A DNA stretch of 64,000 nt from Octadecabacter arcticus 238 (GTDB lineage: Bacteria > Pseudomonadota > Alphaproteobacteria > Rhodobacterales > Rhodobacteraceae): NCBI RefSeq assembly GCF_000155735.2, contig NC_020908.1:3229001-3293000 (forward strand). The letters run 5' to 3'. Of this stretch, positions 27,527-35,819 are shown piece after piece; position 1 is the first letter of the stretch, and the number at the start of each line of letters is the position of its first letter. The translations under genes and the position numbers were made by a program. The notes beneath the pieces are model-generated. The model was not told the origin of the DNA and did not search any database. It worked only from the letters and a program-made list of their open reading frames with translations.

Positions 27527-28609
27527 ATGCCCCGCATCAAAGCCGCCGTTTGCCATGCCTTTGGCGAACCGTTCGTCATCGAAGACATTGAAATCCGCGC
27601 GCCGATTGACGGCGAAGTCGAAGTCACTCTCGCCGCCTGTGCAATCTGCCATTCAGACATCACCTACGCCGAAGGTCATTGGGGCGGCTCCCTTCCCGCC
27701 GTTTATGGCCATGAAGCTGCTGGAACCGTCACGGCGACCGGACCCAACGCCAAGGGCGTGGCGATCGGCGACAAGGTCGTCGTGACCCTGATCCGCTCTT
27801 GCGGCACCTGCCCAAGCTGTTCAGCCGCGCGGCCGACAAACTGCGAAGAACCCTATGACGGCGACCATGGCCCGATCAAAACGGCCGATGGTGGCAAACT
27901 GCACCAAGCCATGGCCTGCGGCGGTTTCGCCGAAAAGGTCGTCGTTGATGCCTCACAAGTCGTCACCCTACCCGACGGCATTTCAATGGAGGCCGCATCG
28001 CTTCTTGCCTGCGGCGTCATCACTGGCATCGGCGCAGTTGTGAACGCCGCCAAAGTCCGCCCCGGCCAAGACGTTGTTGTCATCGGCGCGGGCGGCGTCG
28101 GGCTAAACGCGATCCAAGGCGCGAAAATCGCTGGCGCACGCCGCATCGTCGCCGTTGACATGAAACCCTCAAAGCTCGCGATTGCACGTGAATTCGGCGC
28201 GACCGATGCGGTACTTGCCTCAACGGATGAACCGTGGCGGCAAGCCAAGTCGTTGATGGGGCGCGGCGCGGATGCGGTCCTCGTCACCGTCGGCGTCGCG
28301 GCCGTCTATGACCAAGCGCCCCGTTACCTCGCCAAAGGCGGCAACGTCGTCATGGTCGGCATGCCAGCCTCCGGCGCATTCTCCAGCTATGAGGCCGCCA
28401 ATTTCGCCGCCTCAGGTCAAGGCATGATCGGTTCCAAAATGGGCGACGTGGTCATCAAACGCGACATCCCGTGGATGGTCGATCTCTACGCTCAAGGCCG
28501 TCTGAAACTGGACGAACTCATTTCCGGCACATGGTCCCTTGATCAGATCAACGAGGCAATCGCCGATACCAAAACAGGGGCCGCCAAACGCAATGTGATA
28601 GTCTTCTAG
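27527..28609 (+). CDS. Zinc-dependent alcohol dehydrogenase (MDR family)
   Basis: The product is 360 residues. The catalytic zinc ligands are in CAICHSDI and GHEAAG, the structural zinc cysteines in CGTCPSCSAARPTNC, and the NAD-binding glycines in GAGGVGLNAIQGA near residue 190. It resembles the class of medium-chain dehydrogenases acting on alcohols or S-hydroxymethyl thiols. A perfect inverted repeat begins 15 bases past its stop. Confidence 0.92.
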   Translation: MPRIKAAVCHAFGEPFVIEDIEIRAPIDGEVEVTLAACAICHSDITYAEGHWGGSLPAVYGHEAAGTVTATGPNAKGVAIGDKVVVTLIRSCGTCPSCSAARPTNCEEPYDGDHGPIKTADGGKLHQAMACGGFAEKVVVDASQVVTLPDGISMEAASLLACGVITGIGAVVNAAKVRPGQDVVVIGAGGVGLNAIQGAKIAGARRIVAVDMKPSKLAIAREFGATDAVLASTDEPWRQAKSLMGRGADAVLVTVGVAAVYDQAPRYLAKGGNVVMVGMPASGAFSSYEAANFAASGQGMIGSKMGDVVIKRDIPWMVDLYAQGRLKLDELISGTWSLDQINEAIADTKTGAAKRNVIVF

Positions 28610-28623
28610 GGGGCACTTGGCTG

Positions 28624-28656
28624 CACACCTGTACATACACAGTGTGTACAGGTGTG
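28624..28656. promoter_or_regulatory. Perfect 12-bp inverted repeat, operator-like
   Basis: The arms CACACCTGTACA (28624-28635) and TGTACAGGTGTG (28645-28656) are exact complements around a 9-base spacer. There is no T-run after it, so a terminator is unlikely. It lies in the 213-base gap before the enolase-superfamily gene and could bind a dimeric regulator of that gene. Confidence 0.55.
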
Positions 28657-28822
28657 TACAAGATGTGCCGCCGGTTTTTCGGTGAGAATCCAATCCTGTA
28701 AGACGTCATCCAAGTGCGCTATCGCGACCAAGCAGGCAAGGAACCGGACAAGCAAACAGCGGACTTCACCCCTTCGCCAAACGGGTCCAGCGCACCGTGG
28801 ACCACCATCTGGATAGACCAAC

Positions 28823-30058
28823 ATGAAGCTGCAAGACCTCGACATCATCATAACATCCCCCCCCGCACCCGGTTGGGGCGGGCGCTATTGGATCTTGGTC
28901 AAAGTCACCACTGACACCGGCATCACAGGCTGGGGCGAATGCTACGCGTCCTCCGTGGGACCGGATGCAATGACGCATGTGATCCGCGACGTCTTTGAAC
29001 GCCACATGGCCGATGAAAACCCTGAAAACATTGAACTTATGTTTCGCCGTGTCTACTCAAGCGGCTTCACCCAACGCCCCGATCTGACGGTTATGGGCGC
29101 GTTCTCCGGCCTTGAAATTGCCTGCTGGGACATCTTGGGCAAAGACCGCGACCGCCCTGTGCATGCCCTGATCGGCGGGCGACTGAACGACAAAATTCGC
29201 GCCTATACCTATCTTTACCCGCAAAAACACCATCCGCTGCCGGACTTCTGGGCCAGCGCTGACATGGCCGCAGAGGTCGCGGTCAGCTTGGTCGAGCAAG
29301 GCTATACAGCGGTCAAATTCGACCCCGCAGGCCCCTACACCATCCGCGCCGGCCACATGCCCTCGCTGCATGACATTGAAACATCCCAAGCGTTCTGCCG
29401 CAAAATCCGCGACGCCGTCGGCCCCCGCGCCGACCTGTTGTTCGGCACCCACGGCCAGTTTTCAACAGGCGGCGCGATCCGCATGGGGCAAGCCATCGAA
29501 CAGTTCAGCCCGCTGTGGTTTGAGGAACCCATCCCACCAGACGCCGTCGAAGAAATGGCCAAAGTCGCGCGCGCCGTGCGCATCCCTGTGGCCACCGGCG
29601 AACGCCTGACGACAAAGGCAGAATTTGCGCAAGTTCTGCGCGCCGGAGCGGCCAATATCGTGCAACCCGCCCTCGGGCGTTCTGGTGGTATCTGGGAAAC
29701 CAAAAAGATCGCGACCTTGGCCGAAGTCTATAATGCGCAAGTCGCGCCACACCTTTATGCAGGCCCGATCGAATGGGCCGCCAACGTGCAGCTCGCGGCG
29801 ACGCTGCCAAATATCTTGATGTGCGAAACGATCGAGACGCCGTTTCACGACGCGCTTATCAAATCGTCCATCACAATCGAAAATGGCTATGTCAACGTCC
29901 CCACGGCCCCCGGCTTGGGTATTGATGTGGACGAAGCCCTCGCACGGGCCCACCCGCTTACGGACGACGGTCTGCACCTGCAAATGCAACAAGACCCGAT
30001 CAGCTATCACGCGCAAAATCTATTTGCAGGCGGCGCTCCAGTGAAGGACCAAACCTGA
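28823..30058 (+). CDS. Mandelate racemase/muconate lactonising enzyme-family protein
   Basis: The product is 411 residues of the enolase superfamily. The N-terminal capping domain has WILVKVTTDTGITGWGECYAS; the barrel has TAVKFDPAG, metal-binding acidic positions in WFEEPIPPD and VATGERLTT, and a late His in VAPHLYAGP. Enzymes of this type dehydrate or cycloisomerise sugar acids, for example galactonate or anhydro-galactonate. The usual first metal ligand region reads LLFGTHGQFS, less typical than the common D-x-N, so the substrate class is uncertain. No sugar-acid transporter is adjacent. Confidence 0.85.
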   Translation: MKLQDLDIIITSPPAPGWGGRYWILVKVTTDTGITGWGECYASSVGPDAMTHVIRDVFERHMADENPENIELMFRRVYSSGFTQRPDLTVMGAFSGLEIACWDILGKDRDRPVHALIGGRLNDKIRAYTYLYPQKHHPLPDFWASADMAAEVAVSLVEQGYTAVKFDPAGPYTIRAGHMPSLHDIETSQAFCRKIRDAVGPRADLLFGTHGQFSTGGAIRMGQAIEQFSPLWFEEPIPPDAVEEMAKVARAVRIPVATGERLTTKAEFAQVLRAGAANIVQPALGRSGGIWETKKIATLAEVYNAQVAPHLYAGPIEWAANVQLAATLPNILMCETIETPFHDALIKSSITIENGYVNVPTAPGLGIDVDEALARAHPLTDDGLHLQMQQDPISYHAQNLFAGGAPVKDQT

Positions 30059-30151
30059 ACACACATTATGGTTAACGCGCCTGCTTCAACTTCATCTTGG
30101 CCAATACAACTCAAATCCCACCCTTGCGTCTTGATCCACAGCTGGTAATCT

Positions 30152-30164
30152 TGAACCAAGTTCA
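30152..30164. promoter_or_regulatory. TetR-type operator 1, before tetR
   Basis: TGAACCAAGTTCA fits TGAAC-N3-GTTCA exactly and ends 13 bases before the tetR ATG, overlapping the ribosome-binding region. The same palindrome with other central bases occurs twice before pspA. Its position suggests autorepression. Confidence 0.75.
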
Positions 30165-30177
30165 CGAAGGATGTCCC

Positions 30178-30768
30178 ATGGCCGGAAAAGTCGAAATTCG
30201 TCGCGCAGCACTGCGCGATGCCCTTATCCAACATGCGCAAACGCGGATTACAGCTGACGGGCTGAAAAACCTGCGCGCCCGCGATCTCGCCAAAGACGCA
30301 GGCTGTGCGCTCGGCGCGATCTATAATGTGTTCGGCGATCTCAACGACCTCGTGCTTGCCGTGAACGCCCGAACCTTAAAGCGGCTTGGCGCAGCGGTTG
30401 CGCAATCGTTAGCGGACGCTCCACAAGACGCAACACAGCAGCTTATCGTGATGTCGCACGCCTACCACCGCTTCGCCGCCGAAAACTTCAACACATGGCG
30501 CGCGCTGTTTGATATCGAACGCCCCCGCGGTGAAGCCGCGCACGGCTGGTACCTGCACGAAATGGGCCAATTGTTCGCCTACATCGACGCGCCGCTGTCT
30601 GTTATTTTCCCCCAACACACAGCCGAAATTCGCGCACTTTTAACCAAGGCCCTGTTTTCTAGCGTGCATGGAATCGTGCTTTTGGGCTTGGATGAGGGCT
30701 CTGTAGGGGTCCCAGCCGCACACCTTGAAGAAATGATTGCTCTTATTCTCGGGCACTTAGCCACATAA
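30178..30768 (+). CDS. TetR-family transcriptional regulator
   Basis: The product is 196 residues. The N-terminal helix-turn-helix reads LRARDLAKDAGCALGAIYNVFGDLNDLVLAV, typical of TetR; the rest is helical with a WHG/TetR C-terminal-like domain. I chose the ATG at 30178 (MAGKVEIRRAALRD), preceded by GAAGGATG, rather than a further upstream start. Operators of one sequence type flank the gene on both sides, pointing to control of itself and of pspA downstream. The ligand is unknown. Confidence 0.9.
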   Translation: MAGKVEIRRAALRDALIQHAQTRITADGLKNLRARDLAKDAGCALGAIYNVFGDLNDLVLAVNARTLKRLGAAVAQSLADAPQDATQQLIVMSHAYHRFAAENFNTWRALFDIERPRGEAAHGWYLHEMGQLFAYIDAPLSVIFPQHTAEIRALLTKALFSSVHGIVLLGLDEGSVGVPAAHLEEMIALILGHLAT

Positions 30769-30780
30769 TCCCAGATTATA

Positions 30781-30793
30781 TGAACGTCGTTCA
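30781..30793. promoter_or_regulatory. TetR-type operator 2, before pspA
   Basis: TGAACGTCGTTCA is a perfect TGAAC-N3-GTTCA palindrome (6-bp arms around one base), 13 bases past the tetR stop and about 97 bases before the pspA start. Confidence 0.75.
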
Positions 30794-30838
30794 ATAAAAT
30801 ACTTGATCACCACATCCACAGCTGCTAATTCTAATTCA

Positions 30839-30851
30839 TGAACAGTGTTCA
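30839..30851. promoter_or_regulatory. TetR-type operator 3, before pspA
   Basis: TGAACAGTGTTCA is the third copy of the TGAAC-N3-GTTCA palindrome, 58 bases from operator 2 (between 5 and 6 helical turns) and 38 bases before the pspA ATG. Confidence 0.75.
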
Positions 30852-30889
30852 CTTAATGGCGTGAACCGCGATACATGAAAGGAAGCGAC

Positions 30890-31573
30890 ATGTTCAAGAC
30901 ACTCTCAACCCTCATTGCAGGGGTCAACGCCCGCTCTGAAGACCGCGTTCGGGATGCCTTTGCCATTGAACTCATCGACCAGAAAATCCGCGAGGCTGAG
31001 CAGTCCCTGAAGGCCGCCAAGGCCACCCTCGCCTCCCTGATCCAGCGTCAACGGTCCGAAGAACGTCAACGTGACACCCTGAAAAACCGTATCAAAGACA
31101 TGATGGGGCGGGCACAAGACGCCATGGACAAGCGTCGTGACGATTTGGCAGGCGAAGCCGCGTCCGTCGTCGCCCAAATGGAAAACGAACTCACCATCCG
31201 GATTGAGACCTGCGACCGCCTCTCCCAAAAGGTCATCCGCCTGCGAAATTCAATCGAAGCCGGTCACCGCCGCATCATCGACCTGAAACAGGGCGCAATA
31301 CAGGCCCGCGCCGTGCGCCGTGAACAGGCGATCCAGACCAAGCTCAATTCGACCATCGGACGGACGTCATCCACCCAAGAAACCGAAGACCTCATCAGTC
31401 GCGTCATCGGCCAAGATGACCCGTTCGAACAGTCCGAAATCCTACGTGAAATCGACTGTGATCTGGGCCACGAAACCCTCACGGACCGCATGTCAGATCA
31501 AGGCATCGGCGTATCGACACGCACAACTGCTGACGATGTCCTTGCCCGCCTCACCCCCAAAAAAACTGCTTAA
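30890..31573 (+). CDS. pspA: PspA/IM30-family envelope-stress protein
   Basis: The product is 227 residues, strongly charged and helical with long coiled-coil stretches (IREAEQSLKAAKATLASLIQ, ENELTIRIETCDRLSQKVIR), as in PspA/IM30. PspA binds the inner membrane as ESCRT-III-like oligomers and protects it under stress. I chose ATG 30890 because GGAAG lies 4 bases upstream; an ATG 15 bases earlier is in frame. No pspB, pspC or pspF is near; a TetR regulator replaces them. The YiaA/B-like gene follows after 27 bases. Confidence 0.85.
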   Translation: MFKTLSTLIAGVNARSEDRVRDAFAIELIDQKIREAEQSLKAAKATLASLIQRQRSEERQRDTLKNRIKDMMGRAQDAMDKRRDDLAGEAASVVAQMENELTIRIETCDRLSQKVIRLRNSIEAGHRRIIDLKQGAIQARAVRREQAIQTKLNSTIGRTSSTQETEDLISRVIGQDDPFEQSEILREIDCDLGHETLTDRMSDQGIGVSTRTTADDVLARLTPKKTA

Positions 31574-31600
31574 ATTACTTAAAACATAAGGAATAGACCC

Positions 31601-31891
31601 ATGACCAACCCCAATCGCAACGACAACGGCCTGATCATTCTGTTCAACGCCGCAGGTGTGGTGATCGCTTACGGGATGCTCGCGCTGTCGCTCTACATGT
31701 CCCCGGACGTGCCTTTATCAACGAAAGGCTACTGGGGTATCGGCATCCTCCTGCTCACCCTAAGTCTCGTGAATTTTGTCAAACTGCGCTTTGATGTGCG
31801 CCTGTCTGAGGACCGCGTGACACGGCTGGAGGAAGCCCGCAATGAACGCATCCTGTCCGAATATGTTGGCGGCGACGATCCCAAAGACTGA
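31601..31891 (+). CDS. YiaA/YiaB-type inner-membrane protein
   Basis: The product is 96 residues with two membrane helices (LIILFNAAGVVIAYGMLALSL and GYWGIGILLLTLSLVNFVKL separated by a short loop) and a charged C-terminal tail (LSEDRVTRLEEARNERI). This is the YiaAB two-helix arrangement. It is co-transcribed with pspA and followed by a strong terminator, so it probably acts with PspA at the membrane. Confidence 0.78.
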   Translation: MTNPNRNDNGLIILFNAAGVVIAYGMLALSLYMSPDVPLSTKGYWGIGILLLTLSLVNFVKLRFDVRLSEDRVTRLEEARNERILSEYVGGDDPKD

Positions 31892-31920
31892 ACCGCACGC
31901 TTAGCAACAACAACAATCCA

Positions 31921-31953
31921 CCCCGCCACCTTCTCTCCCTCAAGGTGGCGGGG
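31921..31953 (+). terminator. Strong stem-loop terminator after the pspA operon
   Basis: The arms CCCCGCCACCTT and AAGGTGGCGGGG are perfect 12-bp complements around a 9-base loop. The T-run is poor, but the stem is very stable and lies 30 bases past the YiaA/B stop. Confidence 0.75.
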
Positions 31954-32019
31954 CACATCTCTTTGACACTCTGGTCAAACCCGCAATCCTGCGCCAAACT
32001 CGTAAAGTTGAGATCAATC

Positions 32020-32673
32020 ATGTCCCTTCCCCGCAAGTTTGCAGCTAGATTTGTTGGCCTCGCGATTGCGCTGTTTGCGCGGTTCATCACGGCCGTGCGT
32101 GCAGATTGGCAGGGGATCGAGCCGATCAACAAACAGCGGGTCTATTTTGCCAATCACGTCAGCAACGCCGACATGCCGATGATCTGGTCCTGTATGCCCC
32201 CCAACATCCGCCGCGATGTACGCCCCGTGGCCGCCGCCGATTACTGGCTGAAAAACAAACTACGCGCCTTCGTCGGACCGGAGGTTTTCAACTGCGTCTT
32301 GGTCGATCGCCGCCCAGAGGCGCGCGACGCCAACCATGACCCGATGCAAAACATTCTGGATGCTTTGGACGATGGATCATCCTTGATTATTTCCCCCAAA
32401 GGCAACCGCAACATGACCAACGATCCGTTGCTACCGTTCAAATCAGGCCTTTATAACATGGGCAAAGCCCGCCCCGATGTTGATCTTGTTCCGACATGGA
32501 TCGCAAATGTCACCGAAATCATGCCCAAAGGCGAGGTCATTCCTCTGCCGCTGATTTGCACCGTCACCTTCGGCGCCCCGATCCATGTCGCGCCCGACGA
32601 ATCCAAAGACGACTTTCTCAAACGCGCATCAGCTGCGCTTGTCGGGTTGGCCCCAAAGGATGTGCGCCTATGA
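32020..32673 (+). CDS. 1-acyl-sn-glycerol-3-phosphate acyltransferase (PlsC-like)
   Basis: The product is 217 residues. The acyltransferase box NHVSNADMP (H-x4-D) is at about residue 45, and the later block ISPKGNRN occupies the place of the usual EGTR-type substrate motif. The N-terminal hydrophobic segment suggests membrane association. It overlaps the next gene by 4 bases (ATGA). Paired with a CdsA-like enzyme it resembles E. coli ynbB-type accessory lipid operons rather than the main plsC locus. Confidence 0.85.
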   Translation: MSLPRKFAARFVGLAIALFARFITAVRADWQGIEPINKQRVYFANHVSNADMPMIWSCMPPNIRRDVRPVAAADYWLKNKLRAFVGPEVFNCVLVDRRPEARDANHDPMQNILDALDDGSSLIISPKGNRNMTNDPLLPFKSGLYNMGKARPDVDLVPTWIANVTEIMPKGEVIPLPLICTVTFGAPIHVAPDESKDDFLKRASAALVGLAPKDVRL

Positions 32674-33614
32674 CATCGACAAACACCGAAGTCCTCGGCC
32701 TGTTCATTGGCGTCTGCGGGCTTCTGACCCTGCTGACGGTTTTTGGCGAAGTTCTGCGCGCGCGACTGGATAAGGGCCACGAAAATCCGGTCATCGAAAC
32801 CTTTATGACCCGTGTGCGCAGTTGGTGGGCCATCGTTATTTTGTTCACGCTGGCGCTGATCGCTGGCACGGGCGGTATCATCGTACTGTTCGCATTCGCG
32901 TCTTTCGCTGCCTTGCGCGAATTCCTGACACTGACCAACAAACGCCGCGCCGATCACCTCGCGCTGGCACTTGGTTTCTTTGTCGTGTTGCCGCTGCAAT
33001 ACCTGTTTGTCGGCCTTGGTTGGCAGGCGCTGTATACGGTATTCATCCCCGTTTACGTGTTCTTGATGCTGCCGATTGTCTCAGCGTTGCGCGGCAACTC
33101 TGACCGCTTTTTGATCCGCGTTGCCGAAACCCAATGGGCGCTGATGATCACCGTTTTCTGCATGTCCCACGTCCCTGCCCTGCTGATGATTGACGTTGCA
33201 GGCTACCCTGATGATCGCGGCGTGCTGCTGATCGCATTTCTTATCATGGTCGTTCAGATCGGGGATCTATTGGATTTCTTCTTTGGCCGTCGCATCGGCA
33301 AAACCCGCATCATTCCAAATCTGTCCGCAAAAACCTGGGAGGGCATGGCCTGCGGCGTTGCCTGCGCGGCCATTATCGGCGGGCTTTTGGCGTGGATGAC
33401 ACCTTTTGGCATTTTCGGCGCGGCAGCGATGGCAGGGCTGGCATCGACCGTTGGCATGTTCGGCAATCTGGTTTTTGCGGCGATCAAGGCAGATCGCGGC
33501 GTCAAAGACTGGTCACATCTGATCCCCGGTCAAGGCGGATTTGTCGATCAACTGGACAGCGTGATTTTCGCCGCCCCTATCTTTTATCACATCACACAAC
33601 TGATCTGGGGCTAA
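32670..33614 (+). CDS. Phosphatidate cytidylyltransferase-like membrane protein
   Basis: The product is 314 residues with about eight membrane helices. The C-terminal CDP-diacylglycerol synthase signature is KDWSHLIPGQGGFVDQLDS, with Asp where CdsA has it (usual form DRxDS, here DQLDS). It converts phosphatidate plus CTP to CDP-diacylglycerol. It is translationally coupled to the acyltransferase. It is probably a second, specialised CdsA, because the standard cdsA lies in the dxr/uppS cluster in these bacteria. Confidence 0.87.
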   Translation: MTSTNTEVLGLFIGVCGLLTLLTVFGEVLRARLDKGHENPVIETFMTRVRSWWAIVILFTLALIAGTGGIIVLFAFASFAALREFLTLTNKRRADHLALALGFFVVLPLQYLFVGLGWQALYTVFIPVYVFLMLPIVSALRGNSDRFLIRVAETQWALMITVFCMSHVPALLMIDVAGYPDDRGVLLIAFLIMVVQIGDLLDFFFGRRIGKTRIIPNLSAKTWEGMACGVACAAIIGGLLAWMTPFGIFGAAAMAGLASTVGMFGNLVFAAIKADRGVKDWSHLIPGQGGFVDQLDSVIFAAPIFYHITQLIWG

Positions 33615-33623
33615 CGCTAGCGC

Positions 33624-34532
33624 TTATTGAACGGCGAAATCGCCGACGACAGGATAGTGATCCGTCGCCCATTCGCCATCAAACCGGCCCCGAACCGAAA
33701 ACGTCTTTCCCACGGGCGAAATCCCGTCGGAGCCGCCGATGTGATCAATCGCCGGAAACAGGTTTAGCCCGCGATTGAAATGGAAAGTGGACCCCTGCAC
33801 AGGCCAGAACGTCACATTTGCATCTTCAAGAACCCCAAGCGTCGTCGACCCGCGGATCGCATTGAAATCACCGATCACGAACACCGGCATCCGCGCTGCA
33901 GGCTCTGCTATCCGCGCGGCGACCAGAGCGACCGAAAGCTGCTTGTTCGACATGCTGCGGTATTCCGTGTGCAGATTGTAGACGCGGAATATCGTACCGT
34001 CTCGATCCTCAAATTCAGCCCAGCTGGTGAACGCAGGCCACGATCCGTTGAAGGTTCGCGAATAGATCACGTCCGGCGTGTCCGAAAAGAAGAACCACCC
34101 CTGATCGCGCAGCGTCAGGCGGTCTTTGCGGTAAAAAATTGGCTGGGTTGATGGAAAGACCGCCGGATCGCCCACGGCGGCGGCCGCGTAACCGGGGTTC
34201 TGCTCACGCAGCCAATCCAGCGTCAGGTTCTGCGGCGCCTGCCCGCGCCCGAAACTTTCCATTTCCTGAAACCCGACCACATCCGCATCAAGGCTCACAA
34301 ATGCCGCTTGCAACGCGCCCTTGCGCCGCTCCCAATCACCTACCGACCAATCGCCCTGCGCGCGGCCCAGCCAGATATAATGCACATTATAGGTGGCAAC
34401 GCGCAGCGTGTCACGGCTCGGAGATTGCACCGGTTGCGGCAGGCTGTTGCACGCGACCATACCAATCAACACGCCAACCAGCGCCGCGCACACCATGCCA
34501 AATCGCCTGAGCCAACGTCGCACAATCCGCAC
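33624..34532 (-). CDS. Secreted or lipoprotein endonuclease/exonuclease/phosphatase-family protein
   Basis: The product is 302 residues. The N-terminus is a lipoprotein-type signal (GMVCAALVGVLIGMVACNS). The catalytic landmarks are VATYNVHYIW, DVVGFQEMESF, YNLHTEYRS, VIGDFNAIRGS and the late DHYPVVGDF. It starts at GTG 34532, sharing one base with the stop of the glycerate kinase gene (TAGTG), so the two are coupled. Confidence 0.85.
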   Translation of the reverse strand: MRIVRRWLRRFGMVCAALVGVLIGMVACNSLPQPVQSPSRDTLRVATYNVHYIWLGRAQGDWSVGDWERRKGALQAAFVSLDADVVGFQEMESFGRGQAPQNLTLDWLREQNPGYAAAAVGDPAVFPSTQPIFYRKDRLTLRDQGWFFFSDTPDVIYSRTFNGSWPAFTSWAEFEDRDGTIFRVYNLHTEYRSMSNKQLSVALVAARIAEPAARMPVFVIGDFNAIRGSTTLGVLEDANVTFWPVQGSTFHFNRGLNLFPAIDHIGGSDGISPVGKTFSVRGRFDGEWATDHYPVVGDFAVQ

Positions 34533-35791
34533 TACGGCAGCACCAATATCGCGCGAAAATCATTCACATTTGTCATCGTTGGACCCGTCACCACTTGCGC
34601 ACCAATCGCGCCAAAAAACCCGTGTGCATCATTGTCACGCAAAGCCGCCGCAGCCGAAACCTGCATCGCATCGGATAACGCCAATGTGCTTGGGTCGCCA
34701 ATTGCCCCCGCGACCTCAGCCGCGCCGTCAACGCCGTCGGTATCACAGGCGATCAGATATATTTTCGGATGACCCTTCAACGCCACGACTGCCGCCAAAA
34801 CAAATTCCGCATTTGGCCCACCGACGCCATCGCCACGCCGCGTCACCGTGCATTCACCGCCCGACAACAACAGCACCGGATGATCCAGTCGTTGCGCGGC
34901 GATTTCAAGTGCCAGCGCCGCGTGTGCCTCTGCAACCTCACGCGCCTCGCCCTCAATCGCATCACCAAGCAGGCGAACCTCAACGCCCGCCGCAGTTGCG
35001 ATGTCAGCCGCCGCTGCCAGCGATTGTGACGGGGCCGCGATGATCACATTCTGCACCCCCGCCAAACGCGGATCGTCGGCAACCATTGGGCTGCCGCCCG
35101 CCGCAAGAAACGCCGCTATTGCGTCGGGTGGCGTCACGCCCCACCTTGCCAAGGTCGCGACAGCGCGCGCAGCGTCGCCCGCGTATCCAACCGTTGGTCC
35201 GCTTGCGATGTCGCTGGGGTCATCGCCCGGCACGTCAGAGATCAGCAGAGCATACAATTTCGCGGGATAGATCGCCGCCGCCAACCGCCCGCCTTTGACG
35301 GCTGACACTTCTTTGCGGATGCTGTTGATGTCACCAATCGGCATGCCGCTGGCCAACATCGCAGCACTCAAAGCCTGTTTGTCGGCCAAAGTAATCCCGT
35401 CCGCGGGCGCACAAAGCAACGCTGATCCGCCCCCCGAAACAAGCATGACCACTGTGTCGTCCACGCCCAACCCACCGGCAATTTCCAACAGCCGCCGCGT
35501 CGCATTAACCCCGGAACGATCCGGCACAGGATGGGATGCTTCAACAATTTCAATACCCTGACACGGCCGCCCGTATCCATATCGCGTAATCACAAACCCG
35601 TCGCAGGGGCCCCAAGTCGCTTCAAGCGCCTCAGCCATCCGGGCCGATGCCTTGCCCGCACCAAGCACAAAGACACGACCGTCAGGTTTGGGCGGCAGGT
35701 GCGCGGGCACGCATAACATCGGGTCCGCCCGCGCAACGGCTGCCATAAACAAGTCGCGCAAAAATTCGTTGGGTCTTGTCAGATCTTTCAT
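34532..35791 (-). CDS. Glycerate 2-kinase (MOFRL family, TtuD/GarK-like)
   Basis: The product is 419 residues. Landmarks are the N-terminal VLGAGKASARMAEALE, the LVSGGGSALL loop near residue 115 and the C-terminal MOFRL domain (LLSGGECTVT, GGPNAEFVLA, ACDTDGVDG). Such proteins phosphorylate glycerate at C2 in serine-cycle or photorespiratory-type metabolism, and were earlier annotated as hydroxypyruvate reductase. I chose ATG 35791 (MKDLTRPNEFLRD), because the frame upstream reads through the preceding gene end. Confidence 0.9.
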   Translation of the reverse strand: MKDLTRPNEFLRDLFMAAVARADPMLCVPAHLPPKPDGRVFVLGAGKASARMAEALEATWGPCDGFVITRYGYGRPCQGIEIVEASHPVPDRSGVNATRRLLEIAGGLGVDDTVVMLVSGGGSALLCAPADGITLADKQALSAAMLASGMPIGDINSIRKEVSAVKGGRLAAAIYPAKLYALLISDVPGDDPSDIASGPTVGYAGDAARAVATLARWGVTPPDAIAAFLAAGGSPMVADDPRLAGVQNVIIAAPSQSLAAAADIATAAGVEVRLLGDAIEGEAREVAEAHAALALEIAAQRLDHPVLLLSGGECTVTRRGDGVGGPNAEFVLAAVVALKGHPKIYLIACDTDGVDGAAEVAGAIGDPSTLALSDAMQVSAAAALRDNDAHGFFGAIGAQVVTGPTMTNVNDFRAILVLP

Positions 35792-35819
35792 ATCGTGTCG
35801 TCCTTGACCATGCCCGTTT

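Noticed and set aside
28624..28656. Terminator for the alcohol dehydrogenase gene
   Set aside because: The repeat is perfect but has no T-run and only moderate GC; an operator fits better.
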